This document shows positions 7,007 through 17,050 of a stretch of 64,000 nt of DNA, piece by piece (position 1 is the stretch's first letter; every line of letters starts with the position of its first letter). The notes under the pieces are model-generated. The model searched no databases. It had not been told where the DNA came from and was given only the letters and a program-made list of their open reading frames with translations. The DNA is from Chloroflexota bacterium. Lineage in GTDB: Bacteria; Chloroflexota; Anaerolineae; Promineifilales; Promineifilaceae. A program made the position numbers and the translations under genes. Location of the stretch: assembly GCA_018004935.1 (NCBI GenBank), contig JAGNBF010000013.1, forward strand, positions 39,021 through 103,020, in the 5' to 3' direction.

Positions 7007-9409
7007 ATGACGGCTTCTTTAACCCGTGTCCGGCGTTGGCTAGAAAATGGTTGGCTGATACCCATCTTATTATTAAGTTTTGCTCTTCGTGTGGGGCGGT
7101 TGGGGGATCGGAGTGTGTGGTGGGATGAAGGGGCGTCAGTGTGGGCCGCCCGGCAATCCTTGACCGCCCTGACTCAGTGGACCGCCCATGATGTTCACCC
7201 CCCTTTGTATTATTGGTTGCTCCACTTTTGGCGGTTAGCCAGTGGCGATAGTGAATGGGGCTTGCGCCTGCTTTCAGCCCTGTTTGGCACGATGATGGTC
7301 GCGGCCGCGTTTCTTCTCGGTCGCCGTGCGGGTGGCACCCTTGTGGGCTTATTGAGCGCTTTATTCCTTACCGTAGCCCGCTTCGCAATCGACTGGTCCC
7401 AGGAAATGCGGATGTATACCCTCACCGCTACCCTGGCTACCCTGGCCTGGTGGGCAACCCTACGTCTATGGCAACACCTGCAACAAGATAGACCGCTGTG
7501 GACATCGGCAACCCGTTGGGATGTTTTCGCTTACAGCCTCTTTATGGTCGCCGGTCTATACACCCTCTATCTGTCTGTCCTCGTTTTGGTCGTGACTAAT
7601 CTGGTCTGGTTATTCTGGATTTTGCCCCTTTCTGCCCATCGTGCCCGAATGTTCTGGCGTTGGTCGGTGGTGCAACTTCTTGTCATTGTGTTGTACCTGC
7701 CCTGGCTCCTTTACATCCTGAGCCGACTGCCTACCTGGTCCATCTCGGCTACATCCATGCCCCTCACTGATTTCCTGCAAATCTATGGCACGGTTTTAAC
7801 CATTGGTATTCCTCTGAATGTCTCCCTTTATGCTCGCTGGACAGTGCCTGTTTTTGTTGTTTTCTTTTTGGGCTTATTCGTCTTGATTGTTCAGGGAGTG
7901 CGCTTGTGGCGCCAACAAAACCCCCGGCAACTGTCGGCTGTCTGGTTATTACTGGTGGGGTTGTTTTTTCCCGCGTTGGTGGTGTATGTGGGGTCATTAC
8001 CGCGTAACTTTTTCTTTTATGCGCCGCCCATGGCCCCGCGTTATCTGCTCATCTTTTTACCCGCTTATGTCATTTTGTTAGCCTGGGGCATTCGTCAATT
8101 GAGCCACTTGTGGACCCCTAAACCCTGGCTCGCTCCCCTACAGATGGGACTTTTGACGGCGTTGGTGTTATGGGTATCTGCCGTGGGAATGCGGGGTTAT
8201 TATGCTACCCGTGTGCGGAGCGATGATTTTGCTTCCTTAGCGGCCACAATTCAGGCTTATCAACAAGCTGAAGATGAGGTTATTTTACATAACGACGTAG
8301 ATTGGCCTATTTTTGCCTATCATTACCCCGATCACTGGCGGGGTGTGCCCAATAGCTGGCAAATGACACCAGAGAGCGCAGAGACATTCTTAGCACCCAT
8401 CTGGCAAACGCATGAGGGAGTATGGTTGGTATTGGTGCCTTATGCCATGGAGAATGATCCACAAGGGGAATTAGCGCAATGGTTAGCTGACCGTGCCCAG
8501 GTTGTTGTGGAATATCCGTATGAGGATCGAACGCTTCGTTTTTATGCCCGCACCCCAGAACGAGCGGCGGAGATAAACCAGATAAGGGAGGAAACGCGGC
8601 CGCGTTTTCCCCTTACCCTTTCTCTACCCCAGGCACAAATCACCGGGTTCGATCTATTTGCCCAGGATTTTCATAGTGGCGATACCATTCACCTCTTTTT
8701 GTATGGACAGGGCCAGCAGGCGGTTATCGCACAGATTGGTTTAATTGATGACGCAGGAAAAATTTGGCAGATGCAAGAAGTAACACTCCTGGAAGCGAAC
8801 GAAGATTCTCCTGAGGTTCGGATACGCCAGCAGGTAGATTTATTGGTTGCACCAGATATACCCTCTGGGCATTATCAATTTCAGCTACTGACCGCAGAAG
8901 CTACACCATTTACTTTTGGCTCGGTGATGATTCGCCAGGAAGGGGATGCTGTGTTAACGCTGGCTGATGTGACCATTGCTGTACCCCTGGCCGTGCGTTT
9001 TGGGGAGAAGATCCAACTGTTGGGGTATGACGTGAATACAGAGCGCGTGGAAACAGAACGTGTGGTGGATTTAACCCTTTACTGGCAGACGGCAGAGGCT
9101 ATCACCGAACAGCAAAAGGTATTTACCCACCTCATCGGCACAGTTTACAATGCGGAATGGGACAATTTCCTTTGGGGCCAGCAGGATAATGAGCCGGTTA
9201 GTAACACCCGGCCTACGACGACCTGGCGCTCTAATGAGGTGATTGTAGATCATTATGCTATTCCCCTTCAGCCCCAAACCCCTGCTGGTGCTTATCAGGT
9301 GGAAATAGGCCTTTATGATCCTATTACCGGGGTGCGGCTTTGGGTGACGGAAGGATCTGAACCACTGGATCATCTGATTTTGACGACCATTATCCTGGAA
9401 ACAGAATAG
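7007..9409 (+). CDS. Glycosyltransferase family 39-type membrane mannosyl/glycosyltransferase
   Basis: An 800-residue GT-C fold protein. Membrane segments cover about residues 15-400, and the catalytic acidic pair is Asp40-Glu41 in VWWDEGASVW in the first extracytoplasmic loop, as in PMT/ArnT-like enzymes. These transfer sugar from a polyprenyl phosphate donor to lipid or protein outside the membrane. The C-terminal half (about 430-800) is soluble and beta-rich, with two repeated Ig/jelly-roll-like segments (LTLSLPQAQITGF, QLLGYDVNTERVE). Such tails are common on Chloroflexota GT39-like proteins. Acceptor and donor cannot be told from sequence. Confidence 0.82.
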   Translation: MTASLTRVRRWLENGWLIPILLLSFALRVGRLGDRSVWWDEGASVWAARQSLTALTQWTAHDVHPPLYYWLLHFWRLASGDSEWGLRLLSALFGTMMVAAAFLLGRRAGGTLVGLLSALFLTVARFAIDWSQEMRMYTLTATLATLAWWATLRLWQHLQQDRPLWTSATRWDVFAYSLFMVAGLYTLYLSVLVLVVTNLVWLFWILPLSAHRARMFWRWSVVQLLVIVLYLPWLLYILSRLPTWSISATSMPLTDFLQIYGTVLTIGIPLNVSLYARWTVPVFVVFFLGLFVLIVQGVRLWRQQNPRQLSAVWLLLVGLFFPALVVYVGSLPRNFFFYAPPMAPRYLLIFLPAYVILLAWGIRQLSHLWTPKPWLAPLQMGLLTALVLWVSAVGMRGYYATRVRSDDFASLAATIQAYQQAEDEVILHNDVDWPIFAYHYPDHWRGVPNSWQMTPESAETFLAPIWQTHEGVWLVLVPYAMENDPQGELAQWLADRAQVVVEYPYEDRTLRFYARTPERAAEINQIREETRPRFPLTLSLPQAQITGFDLFAQDFHSGDTIHLFLYGQGQQAVIAQIGLIDDAGKIWQMQEVTLLEANEDSPEVRIRQQVDLLVAPDIPSGHYQFQLLTAEATPFTFGSVMIRQEGDAVLTLADVTIAVPLAVRFGEKIQLLGYDVNTERVETERVVDLTLYWQTAEAITEQQKVFTHLIGTVYNAEWDNFLWGQQDNEPVSNTRPTTTWRSNEVIVDHYAIPLQPQTPAGAYQVEIGLYDPITGVRLWVTEGSEPLDHLILTTIILETE

Positions 9410-9429
9410 GCATTAAGTAGTGGTTGCCC

Positions 9430-9500
9430 TACCCTGGGCTGGCCTTGTGCCTGCCCCGTGTGGGGCAACCACAAGGGTTGCCCGTACCCCACGAAACCCC
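9430..9500 (+). repeat. Dispersed repeat R1
   Basis: Contains the R1 core GGCTGGCCTTGTGCCTGCCC, the small fold-back GCCCCGTGTGGGGC, and GGTTGCCCGTACCCCACGAA. It is intergenic, between two convergent genes. Other copies are at 20400, 25288, 44280, 44669 (inverted) and 60655 (inverted). Confidence 0.8.
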
Positions 9501-9592
9501 AAAAAACTTGTTTTCTTCCTCTCAACCGAAATGAAACACACCCATTGCTAATTTCCGAACGCTAACACCCCTCCCGGGTTATTACTGAGGGG

Positions 9593-10897
9593 TTACTGTG
9601 GATTGAGATGTTTGGTCAGATGGTGGGCCAGGGCGATGATGGTCAGAACGGTGGGGCGAGCCAGGGAGCGGGGGAAGACGCTGGCATCACAGACGTAGAG
9701 GTTTTTGATTTGGGTTTCTAGTTGAGGGGAGAGCAGTTCACCCACGCGCACCGTGCCGGAAGGGTGCGTGCCACGAGCAGGGGTGGCAAAAATGGTGTCG
9801 GGGTGGCAACCAGCCTTCAGGAGCAGGCGGCGGGCATAGGCGGTGGCTTGGGTCAGTTTGTGCTGATCGGCAGGGGTGAGACCTTTATGAATGCGGCCGC
9901 GTCCCTCCACCTTTCCACTCACTTCATCATGTAACTTAATCATCACCCCATAGGTGTGCCCCCAGCGATACCACGTCAGCGGGTAGGCTGGCCCTTTCAG
10001 CAGGGTGATGATGGGGTACATGAGCCAGGGATCAACCAGGGTTGAGTACATCACGCCCAGTTCGTCATCGGCGTAGCTCCAGGTCATGGGGGGTTCCAGG
10101 CCATTCCCTTTTTCCTTTCCGGCGTGCCCATAGACGATGACGGTAGTATCCAGGGTCATGCCCTGTCCGGCCTGGCTCAGCCCACTGTTTTGGAGTAGAA
10201 CCGGCGAACCGATACCGCCCGCGGCCGCGATGACCACCTTCGCATTCACTTGAAACGGCTTCCCCTGCCGTGTGCCGGTCACACCACAAGCCACACCCCG
10301 TTCGCTCAACACCCGATCCACTCTGGCCTGGGTCCACACCTCACATCCGGCAGAAACGGCGTCGTCTACGTAAGCGGCCGCGTTCCATTTCACGCCACAG
10401 CGGCAACCGAGCATACATTTGGCCCCGCAGTCCAGATCACACCCCTGATCCAGCCGGAAAAACTTGTCTTGCGCCTGCCATTCTCCGCCCAATTCAGAGC
10501 CACATTCGGCCAGGCGGGTGGAGGCGCGGCCGCGTTGCTCCGGCGGCAAGGGGGCAATACCCAACTCCGCGATGGTCTGTTCGGCGTAGGTGTCCAGGTT
10601 GAGGCCAAAGTCGTGCCAGAAGGGTTGCGGCCGCGTAGCACAGCCACAATACATACTCGTCGCCCCCCCCAGCATCATGGGGCGAATAATGTTGATACCT
10701 TCGCGGGAGTAGAGGAAGGATGCCCCGTTGGTGTAGAGCATGGCCCCCGGGTATGTGCCGTAGAGAGGGTGGGTGCGCCAGTCGCGGCCGCGTTCCAGCA
10801 ACAACACCTTACGCCCGGCCCGCGCCAACTGCCGCGCCACCGTCGCTCCCCCCGGCCCCGAGCCAATGACAACAAATTCGGTTTCTGTTTGTAACAT
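9593..10897 (-). CDS. GMC-family FAD oxidoreductase with cysteine cluster
   Basis: A 434-residue flavoprotein. The FAD-binding Rossmann motif is VVIGSGPGGAT (residues ~9-19), with LLLERGRDW at the end of the second strand. The C-terminal GMC motif is THPSGTVRVG followed by NLYVCDASVFPRSLARPTV, as in glucose-methanol-choline oxidoreductases, which oxidise alcohols or related substrates. It is shorter than classical GMC enzymes (>500 residues). A dense cysteine run, C-x3-C-x3-C-x3-C-x-C (GCDLDCGAKCMLGCRCG, ~residues 150-170), suggests bound metal or an Fe-S cluster. Six GCGGCCGC motifs lie within it. Substrate unknown. Confidence 0.85.
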   Translation of the reverse strand: MLQTETEFVVIGSGPGGATVARQLARAGRKVLLLERGRDWRTHPLYGTYPGAMLYTNGASFLYSREGINIIRPMMLGGATSMYCGCATRPQPFWHDFGLNLDTYAEQTIAELGIAPLPPEQRGRASTRLAECGSELGGEWQAQDKFFRLDQGCDLDCGAKCMLGCRCGVKWNAAAYVDDAVSAGCEVWTQARVDRVLSERGVACGVTGTRQGKPFQVNAKVVIAAAGGIGSPVLLQNSGLSQAGQGMTLDTTVIVYGHAGKEKGNGLEPPMTWSYADDELGVMYSTLVDPWLMYPIITLLKGPAYPLTWYRWGHTYGVMIKLHDEVSGKVEGRGRIHKGLTPADQHKLTQATAYARRLLLKAGCHPDTIFATPARGTHPSGTVRVGELLSPQLETQIKNLYVCDASVFPRSLARPTVLTIIALAHHLTKHLNPQ

Positions 10898-10996
10898 GAG
10901 AGGGTTTAGTCCGTTGCTACCGGTAAATCAAGCCGTTCATCAATCCACTCACGAATGAGAGATGACATACTTACCCCGCGTTCATTGGCTATCTGG

Positions 10997-11115
10997 GGCA
11001 TGATTCAAAAGTTGGCAAACGGTGCTTAACATTTTGTAGGGCGATTTTGTAAATCGCCCAGTGGACGATTTGCAAAATCGTCCTACAAATTTGTAAAGTT
11101 GGCCTGAACCATGCC
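10997..11115. mobile_element. MITE-like element, copy 1
   Basis: A ~119-bp non-coding element with imperfect terminal inverted repeats: GGCATGATTCA at the left and TGAACCATGCC at the right. AAGTTGGC and GTTGGCCT-type arms lie inside, with the R2 palindrome (GTAGGGCGATTT) in the centre. A second copy is at 18676-18795. A right-end fragment (CTGATCTGAACCATGCC) is visible at 25466-25485. No transposase is encoded nearby. Confidence 0.7.
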
Positions 11116-11196
11116 CGGTTTAGCTACTGTAAATCTTGATGGCCATCGTTTCAATATTTGTGATGTCACTGAGAATATCGAACTGTTCAGGTTGCA

Positions 11197-11904
11197 TCAG
11201 GGGTTGCCGTAGAGATGAACTGTTTGTTGATAATAGGCCCGTTTTGCTTCAGCGAGTGTGGGGATGGTGAGCATGATTGTTGCCAGACAGGAGCGATAAT
11301 CGGGCAACACGTTTTGCCAGAGCCACTCGGGATCAAGCCAAAATCCGGGCAAGACAGCGGAATGGAAACGCCCGGCTTCGTCTAAGGGCATTTCTTCCAG
11401 CATATGGGAGATCGGATTCCGTCCATAAACATCCACCCGCTGGCGACGTGATCGGGGATCAATAATCCAATATTCTTTTACCCCGGCCTGCTCATATTCC
11501 ATAAACTTATCTACACGATCATCCCGTACACTGCTCGGCGAAACAATTTCAACAATCAAATCGGGTGCGCCATCAAACCGTTTGCTCTTGCGTTTGAGTT
11601 GAGTCTGGTGGCTGTGATGAATAAAGGCCAGGTCAGGTTCGCGTGAAGGACCTTCCGGCCATAGTTTCACCTCAAAAGGAGCAACTACCAGTTCTCCCAA
11701 GTCAAAATCCAGAATAAAAGCGAAAAGTAAGGCTTGAAAAAATCCGGCCAGGTATTGATGTTCGTAGATCGGTGGCATATGGATAATGACTTCTCCATCA
11801 ACCCATTCGGTGATCTGGTTTTCTGAGGCAACGTTGAGGTATTCCTCATAACTCATTTTGAGGCGTTGGGGGATGGAGATGGGGGATGTTGCGAGGGTAC
11901 TCAT
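11197..11904 (-). CDS. Uma2 family endonuclease (DUF820), copy 1
   Basis: A 235-residue protein of the Uma2/DUF820 restriction-endonuclease-like family. The PD-(D/E)XK core is visible as EPDLAFIHHS, APDLIVEIVSPSS and the YEQAGVKEYWIIDPRSR segment. Its first ~40 residues are nearly identical to those of the next gene upstream (PQRLKMSYEEYLNVAS then TEWVDGE), so the two are tandem duplicates. The biological role of Uma2 proteins is not settled, although they expand in Chloroflexota and Cyanobacteria. Only 15 bp separates it from the upstream copy, indicating one transcript. Confidence 0.85.
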   Translation of the reverse strand: MSTLATSPISIPQRLKMSYEEYLNVASENQITEWVDGEVIIHMPPIYEHQYLAGFFQALLFAFILDFDLGELVVAPFEVKLWPEGPSREPDLAFIHHSHQTQLKRKSKRFDGAPDLIVEIVSPSSVRDDRVDKFMEYEQAGVKEYWIIDPRSRRQRVDVYGRNPISHMLEEMPLDEAGRFHSAVLPGFWLDPEWLWQNVLPDYRSCLATIMLTIPTLAEAKRAYYQQTVHLYGNP

Positions 11905-11919
11905 ACAACGGTTTACCGT

Positions 11920-12618
11920 TTAGTCGAATAGATCCAGCGTCTGTTGATAATAAGCCTGTTTCTCTGGCGAGAGAGTGGGCATGCTCAACATGATGTGAGC
12001 CAGGCAAATCTGGTGATCGGGTAAGTCATCTTCCCATAACCAATCGGAATCAAGCCAGAATCCGGGCAAAACAGTTGAATGAAACCGTCCTTTGGCGTCG
12101 GCAGGTGTTTCCTGGTACTCATTTTCCTGCCCCAGTGCGTATATGTCTACCTGATGCTGACGATTGCGGGGATCAATGAGCCAATACTCGCGTACACCTG
12201 CTTGCTCATACTCACTGAACTTACGCACTCGATCCTCTCTGGCACTGCCCGGTGAGACAATTTCAATCACTAAATCAGGTGTTCCCTCAACTCGTTTACT
12301 CTTGCGTGCCAACGTCACCGGATTGTCATGGCTGACAAAAATCAAATCGGGTTCACGCGAAGGGCCACCCGGCCATAATTTGATCTCCAATGGAGCAACC
12401 AACAGTTTACCCAGACCAAAAACTTTGACGAAAGAGCGCAAAAGGGCCGCCAGAAAGGTTACGATGTCTTGATGTTCAATGATGGGTGGCATATAGGTAA
12501 TGATTTCTCCATCAACCCATTCGGTGATGTGGGTTTCTGAGGCAACGTTGAGGTATTCCTCATAACTCATTTTGAGGCGTTGGGGGGTGGAGATGGGGGG
12601 GATGAGGATGTTGGACAT
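11920..12618 (-). CDS. Uma2 family endonuclease (DUF820), copy 2
   Basis: A 232-residue paralogue of the adjacent downstream gene. It shares the N-terminal PQRLKMSYEEYLNVAS block, the EPDLIFVSHD strand, PDLVIEIVSPGSA, and YEQAGVREYWLIDP. The C-terminus (LPDHQICLAHIMLSMPTLS then AYYQQTLDLFD) also parallels copy 1, so the duplication covers the whole gene. The middle has diverged. It lies 5' of copy 1 on the minus strand. Neither copy contains a GCGGCCGC motif. Confidence 0.85.
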   Translation of the reverse strand: MSNILIPPISTPQRLKMSYEEYLNVASETHITEWVDGEIITYMPPIIEHQDIVTFLAALLRSFVKVFGLGKLLVAPLEIKLWPGGPSREPDLIFVSHDNPVTLARKSKRVEGTPDLVIEIVSPGSAREDRVRKFSEYEQAGVREYWLIDPRNRQHQVDIYALGQENEYQETPADAKGRFHSTVLPGFWLDSDWLWEDDLPDHQICLAHIMLSMPTLSPEKQAYYQQTLDLFD

Positions 12619-12692
12619 GGTAGTGATTGGTGTATTGGTGTATTAGTGTAATTGGTTATTTGCTTTCCAATATACCAATACACTAATAACTT

Positions 12693-13838
<1,146 letters not shown>

Positions 13839-13851
13839 TTACCTGCATCAA

Positions 13852-14094
13852 CTAACGGTGTGATGCCTCAAGAATGGTCATACCGACAACTTCCTCTTCA
13901 TTGAAATCGAGAATAATGCCCTCCTCTGTCACCTGACTGTGAGTAGAGGTTGGCTGATCGGTAAAATGAAGATACAACACATCTACTTCAGCGTCATAAT
14001 CAAGCCACATCTTTTTAGTAGGTAACTTGATAAGATTCGCTACCGCTCGGAGTAAATGACTCAAATTAGGTTGTTCTAGGAGTTCTGTGACCAT
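13852..14094 (-). CDS. DUF2283-like protein, possible antitoxin
   Basis: An 80-residue protein with the DUF2283 pattern: YDAEVDVLYLHFTDQP, then EEGIILDFNEEEVVGMTILEAS. These small proteins often sit beside putative toxins. Here the gene overlaps the end of the upstream gene (a probable RNase-like protein) by 19 bp, which supports a coupled two-gene module. The antitoxin role is inferred only from this arrangement. Confidence 0.75.
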   Translation of the reverse strand: MVTELLEQPNLSHLLRAVANLIKLPTKKMWLDYDAEVDVLYLHFTDQPTSTHSQVTEEGIILDFNEEEVVGMTILEASHR

Positions 14095-14378
14095 ATGACT
14101 TGCCTCTTGTTATACTCAGGTGCAATGTAAGCGGTAATGACGAATCCATCATCTTGACTGACTTCCTTGTAAATGACGTGCAAAAATCGTTGCTTGCCTA
14201 CCGGAATAACGGCGATTTGCGACCCTGCATAACCACGTAGAAGCCATTCCGGTTCTTCAATTGCCTCAAGTACTCGATCAAAATAGGCTTCCATGTATGG
14301 TTTGTTTTCCGTGATATGTTCCCATCGTTCATCAGGCAAACGAATCGGAACACCATGAATCGAATAAACCATTTCCAT
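14076..14378 (-). CDS. Small putative nuclease/toxin paired with DUF2283
   Basis: A 100-residue protein with the pattern RLPDERWEHITENKPYM, then VLEAIEEPEWLLRG, IAVIPVGKQRFLHVIYKE and DGFVITAYIAP. This resembles DUF4258 or phage-associated RelE/EndoU-like (PBECR-type) nucleases, which have a His after the first strand and an ITAY segment at the end. It is coupled to the DUF2283 gene. Toxin function is inferred, not shown. Confidence 0.6.
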   Translation of the reverse strand: MEMVYSIHGVPIRLPDERWEHITENKPYMEAYFDRVLEAIEEPEWLLRGYAGSQIAVIPVGKQRFLHVIYKEVSQDDGFVITAYIAPEYNKRQVIWSQNS

Positions 14379-14390
14379 TGTTTGACTCGC

Positions 14391-15569
14391 TTAGGCATAT
14401 TGTAAACTGAGTTGGCGCAGTTTGTGAACCGCTTCTAATAGTTTGCTGACGACATAATCAATGTCATCGGCGCTGTTTTGACTGCCGACGGTGAAGCGCA
14501 TTCCCCCTTTTTGCCATTCTTCCGCCAGCCCCAGGGCGATGAGCGTATCGCTGGGCTGGGGATCGCCGCTGGTGCAGGCGGAGCCACTGCTGGCCGAAAT
14601 ACCGGCCAAATCCAGGTGCATGAGCAGTTCATTCCCCTTCAGGCCGCGAAAAGCAAAGCTGACATGGTGCGGCAGGCGGTCGGTGGGGTGGCCGGTCAGA
14701 ATGGCTTCTTCTGCCGGTAGCTGGCTGAGGACACCGTTGATAAGCCGTTGGCTGAGGTGGCGATAGTGGGCGGTGCGGCTTTCCCGTTCCTGCATAGCCA
14801 GACGGAGCGCCGCGGCCGCGCCCACCGCAAACGGCACATTCACCGTCCCCGCCCGGATGCCGAACTCCTGTCCACCTCCCGTCTGGCTGGAGAGCAAATC
14901 CACCCCTTCGCGTAGATACAGAATGCCGATTCCCTTCGGGCCATAAAATTTGTGCGGGGCAATGCTCAGCAGGTCAATGGGCATTTCGCGCAAGTTCCAG
15001 GCGGTATACGCGGCCGCTTGCACCGCATCCGTGTGGAACAGCACCTTATGGTCATGGGCGATGGCCCCGATTTCCAGGAACGGCTGGAACGAGCCGATTT
15101 CGTTGTTGGCGGCCATGATGCTGATGAGGGCGGTGTGGGGACGGATCGCGGCCGCGACATCCGCCGGATTCACCTGTCCATACTCATTCACGGGGAGAAC
15201 CGTCAGTTCGTAGCCGTCGTAATCGCGCAGTTGTTTGGCTGTGCCCAGGATGGCTTTGTGCTCAATGACCGAGGTGATGAGGTGGTTGCCGCGCCCTTTG
15301 GCCTTCGCGGCCGCCATGACCCCCCGAATGGCCAGGTTATCACTTTCCGAGCCACAACCGGTGAAGATGATGGATTGCGGCCGCGTGCCCAGCAGTTGGG
15401 CAATCTCGATCCGTGCCTTTTCCAGCCCCCGTTCCGCCATCCGGCCAAAGTGGTGGCTGGAAGCCGGGTTGCCGTAATCTTGCGTCCAATAGGGCAACAT
15501 CTCTTCCAGCACCGCCGGGTGCAACGGCGTCGTCGCGCCGTGGTCTATATAAATTTGCCGTCCCAACAT
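14391..15569 (-). CDS. Cysteine desulfurase (NifS/IscS family)
   Basis: A ~392-residue PLP enzyme that removes sulfur from L-cysteine, forming a persulfide for tRNA thiolation or Fe-S assembly. The PLP lysine is in SIAPHKFYGPKGIG, the His/Asp pair in HTDAVQAAAY, and the catalytic loop cysteine in SSGSACTSGDPQPS. An ATG 12 bp upstream is in frame, but GGAGG lies between the two ATGs at correct spacing for 15569, giving MLGRQIYIDHGATTP, so I chose the inner start. Proximity to mnmA suggests sulfur relay. Five GCGGCCGC motifs lie in it. Confidence 0.93.
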   Translation of the reverse strand: MLGRQIYIDHGATTPLHPAVLEEMLPYWTQDYGNPASSHHFGRMAERGLEKARIEIAQLLGTRPQSIIFTGCGSESDNLAIRGVMAAAKAKGRGNHLITSVIEHKAILGTAKQLRDYDGYELTVLPVNEYGQVNPADVAAAIRPHTALISIMAANNEIGSFQPFLEIGAIAHDHKVLFHTDAVQAAAYTAWNLREMPIDLLSIAPHKFYGPKGIGILYLREGVDLLSSQTGGGQEFGIRAGTVNVPFAVGAAAALRLAMQERESRTAHYRHLSQRLINGVLSQLPAEEAILTGHPTDRLPHHVSFAFRGLKGNELLMHLDLAGISASSGSACTSGDPQPSDTLIALGLAEEWQKGGMRFTVGSQNSADDIDYVVSKLLEAVHKLRQLSLQYA

Positions 15570-15753
15570 AGCCACCTCCATTTGCTTGAGCCTGCCACCA
15601 TTCTAACCGATTCGATGGGTGGTATACCACCATTGCCTGGAAAATAAGGGAGATAAATGGGCGGAAAGCTACTGAACTGTAAAATGTAGACCTAAACGGC
15701 TAAAACACGTTATACTCGTGGTGAAGAGATGCAATACGAGTCGAGGGATACAA

Positions 15754-17046
15754 ATGGCTAAAATAGAAGGTTTCAGAGTAAGAAACTATAGAGTACTTCA
15801 TGATGTTACTTTGGGAAAACTCTGGAATACACAGAATGCAGAACCGTTAACACCTATGACAGCTGTGATAGGTAAGAATGGTGTGGGGAAGAGCACACTT
15901 TTTGATGCCTTTGGTTTTCTTTCAGATTGCTTGAAAGTAGGAGTGGAAGAAGCCTGTGATTTACGTGGGCGCGGGGGATTTGAAAGAATTCGGTCACAAG
16001 GTGAGACCGATGGGATCGAATTCCAGGTTTATTACAAAGAAGATGGTAATGCCCGGCCTATTACCTATGAATTAATGATTGATACTGACACAACAGGTAG
16101 ACCTTATGTAAAACGCGAACGATTACGTCAACGCCGTCGCGGACAGAGTAAAGGTTGGCCCTTTTCATTTCTTATATTAAATGGAGGGAAAGGTGTTGCC
16201 TGGAAGGGTGATGAAGAAGGAAAACTTGTAGAAGAAGATGAAAATGAGTTTGATTTGCTACGCCTGATGGAGAAAATTCAGAGAGGCGAAATCATTGAAG
16301 AGAGCAAAGAAACAGAGTTAGTTGAGCTTGATGACAAACGCAAATTGGGAATTGCTACCTTAGGATCTCTCAAACAACACCCTCGGATTTCTGCGTTTCG
16401 GAGATTCATAGAGGGTTGGTATCTTAGCTATTTTACCCCTGATGCTGCACGTAGTTTACCTCTGGCTGGTCCTCAGAAGCACCTAAATGTACATGGGGAT
16501 AATTTAGGTAATGTTGTTCAATTTATGGAAAGAGAACATTCCAGAAGATTTCAAGCTATTTTGGATAGGATTGCCAACAAAATTCCTGGTGTGTATAAAA
16601 TCAGCACAGAAAGAAGCCCTGATGGCAGGTTGTTGCTTAAGTTTAATGATAGAGGATTTTATGATCCGTTCTACGCTCAACAAATGTCTGATGGTACCCT
16701 GAAAATATTTGCTTATCTTCTTCTGTTGGAAGATCCTTCACCCCCTCCATTTTTATGTATTGAAGAGCCTGAGAACGGTCTTTATCACAAGCTTTTAGAG
16801 ACTTTAGCCCAAGAATTTCGGGGACATGCCACAGGTCGTAAAGGAGGGGCACAACTGTTTGTAACGACTCACCAACCTTATTTTGTAGATGCACTTGAGC
16901 CAGAAGAAGTATGGGTTCTAGAAAAAGGCCAGGATGGATTTTCTACCATCAAACGTGCCAGCGAAGATGATATTGTTAAGAATCTTGTAGCTGAAGGATT
17001 GCCTTTAGGGGGGTTATGGTATAGCGATTATTTTGATGGGAGATAA
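15754..17046 (+). CDS. AAA ATPase (SMC/OLD-like) of two-gene module
   Basis: A 430-residue ABC-type ATPase. It has an N-terminal strand KIEGFRVRNYRVL, Walker A GKNGVGKST (~residues 42-50), signature QQMSDGTLKIFAYLLLLE, Walker B FLCIEEPENGLY, and a switch His in VTTHQPYFVDAL. This is the arrangement of COG4637/RecF-like predicted ATPases. An upstream in-frame GTG exists, but the ATG at 15754 has a GAGGG site. The downstream DUF4276 gene starts 4 bp after the stop. The gene is visibly AT-richer than neighbours and has no GCGGCCGC, suggesting acquisition. Similar ATPase-TOPRIM pairs act in phage defence. That role here is inference. Confidence 0.85.
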   Translation: MAKIEGFRVRNYRVLHDVTLGKLWNTQNAEPLTPMTAVIGKNGVGKSTLFDAFGFLSDCLKVGVEEACDLRGRGGFERIRSQGETDGIEFQVYYKEDGNARPITYELMIDTDTTGRPYVKRERLRQRRRGQSKGWPFSFLILNGGKGVAWKGDEEGKLVEEDENEFDLLRLMEKIQRGEIIEESKETELVELDDKRKLGIATLGSLKQHPRISAFRRFIEGWYLSYFTPDAARSLPLAGPQKHLNVHGDNLGNVVQFMEREHSRRFQAILDRIANKIPGVYKISTERSPDGRLLLKFNDRGFYDPFYAQQMSDGTLKIFAYLLLLEDPSPPPFLCIEEPENGLYHKLLETLAQEFRGHATGRKGGAQLFVTTHQPYFVDALEPEEVWVLEKGQDGFSTIKRASEDDIVKNLVAEGLPLGGLWYSDYFDGR

Positions 17047-17050
17047 GAAA

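Noticed and set aside
10250..10894. 214-codon plus-strand reading opposite the GMC oxidoreductase
   Set aside because: Composition-driven shadow; the opposite strand has complete GMC motifs.
14952..15647. 231-codon plus-strand reading opposite the cysteine desulfurase
   Set aside because: No domain, no ribosome site, and fully shadows a conserved gene.
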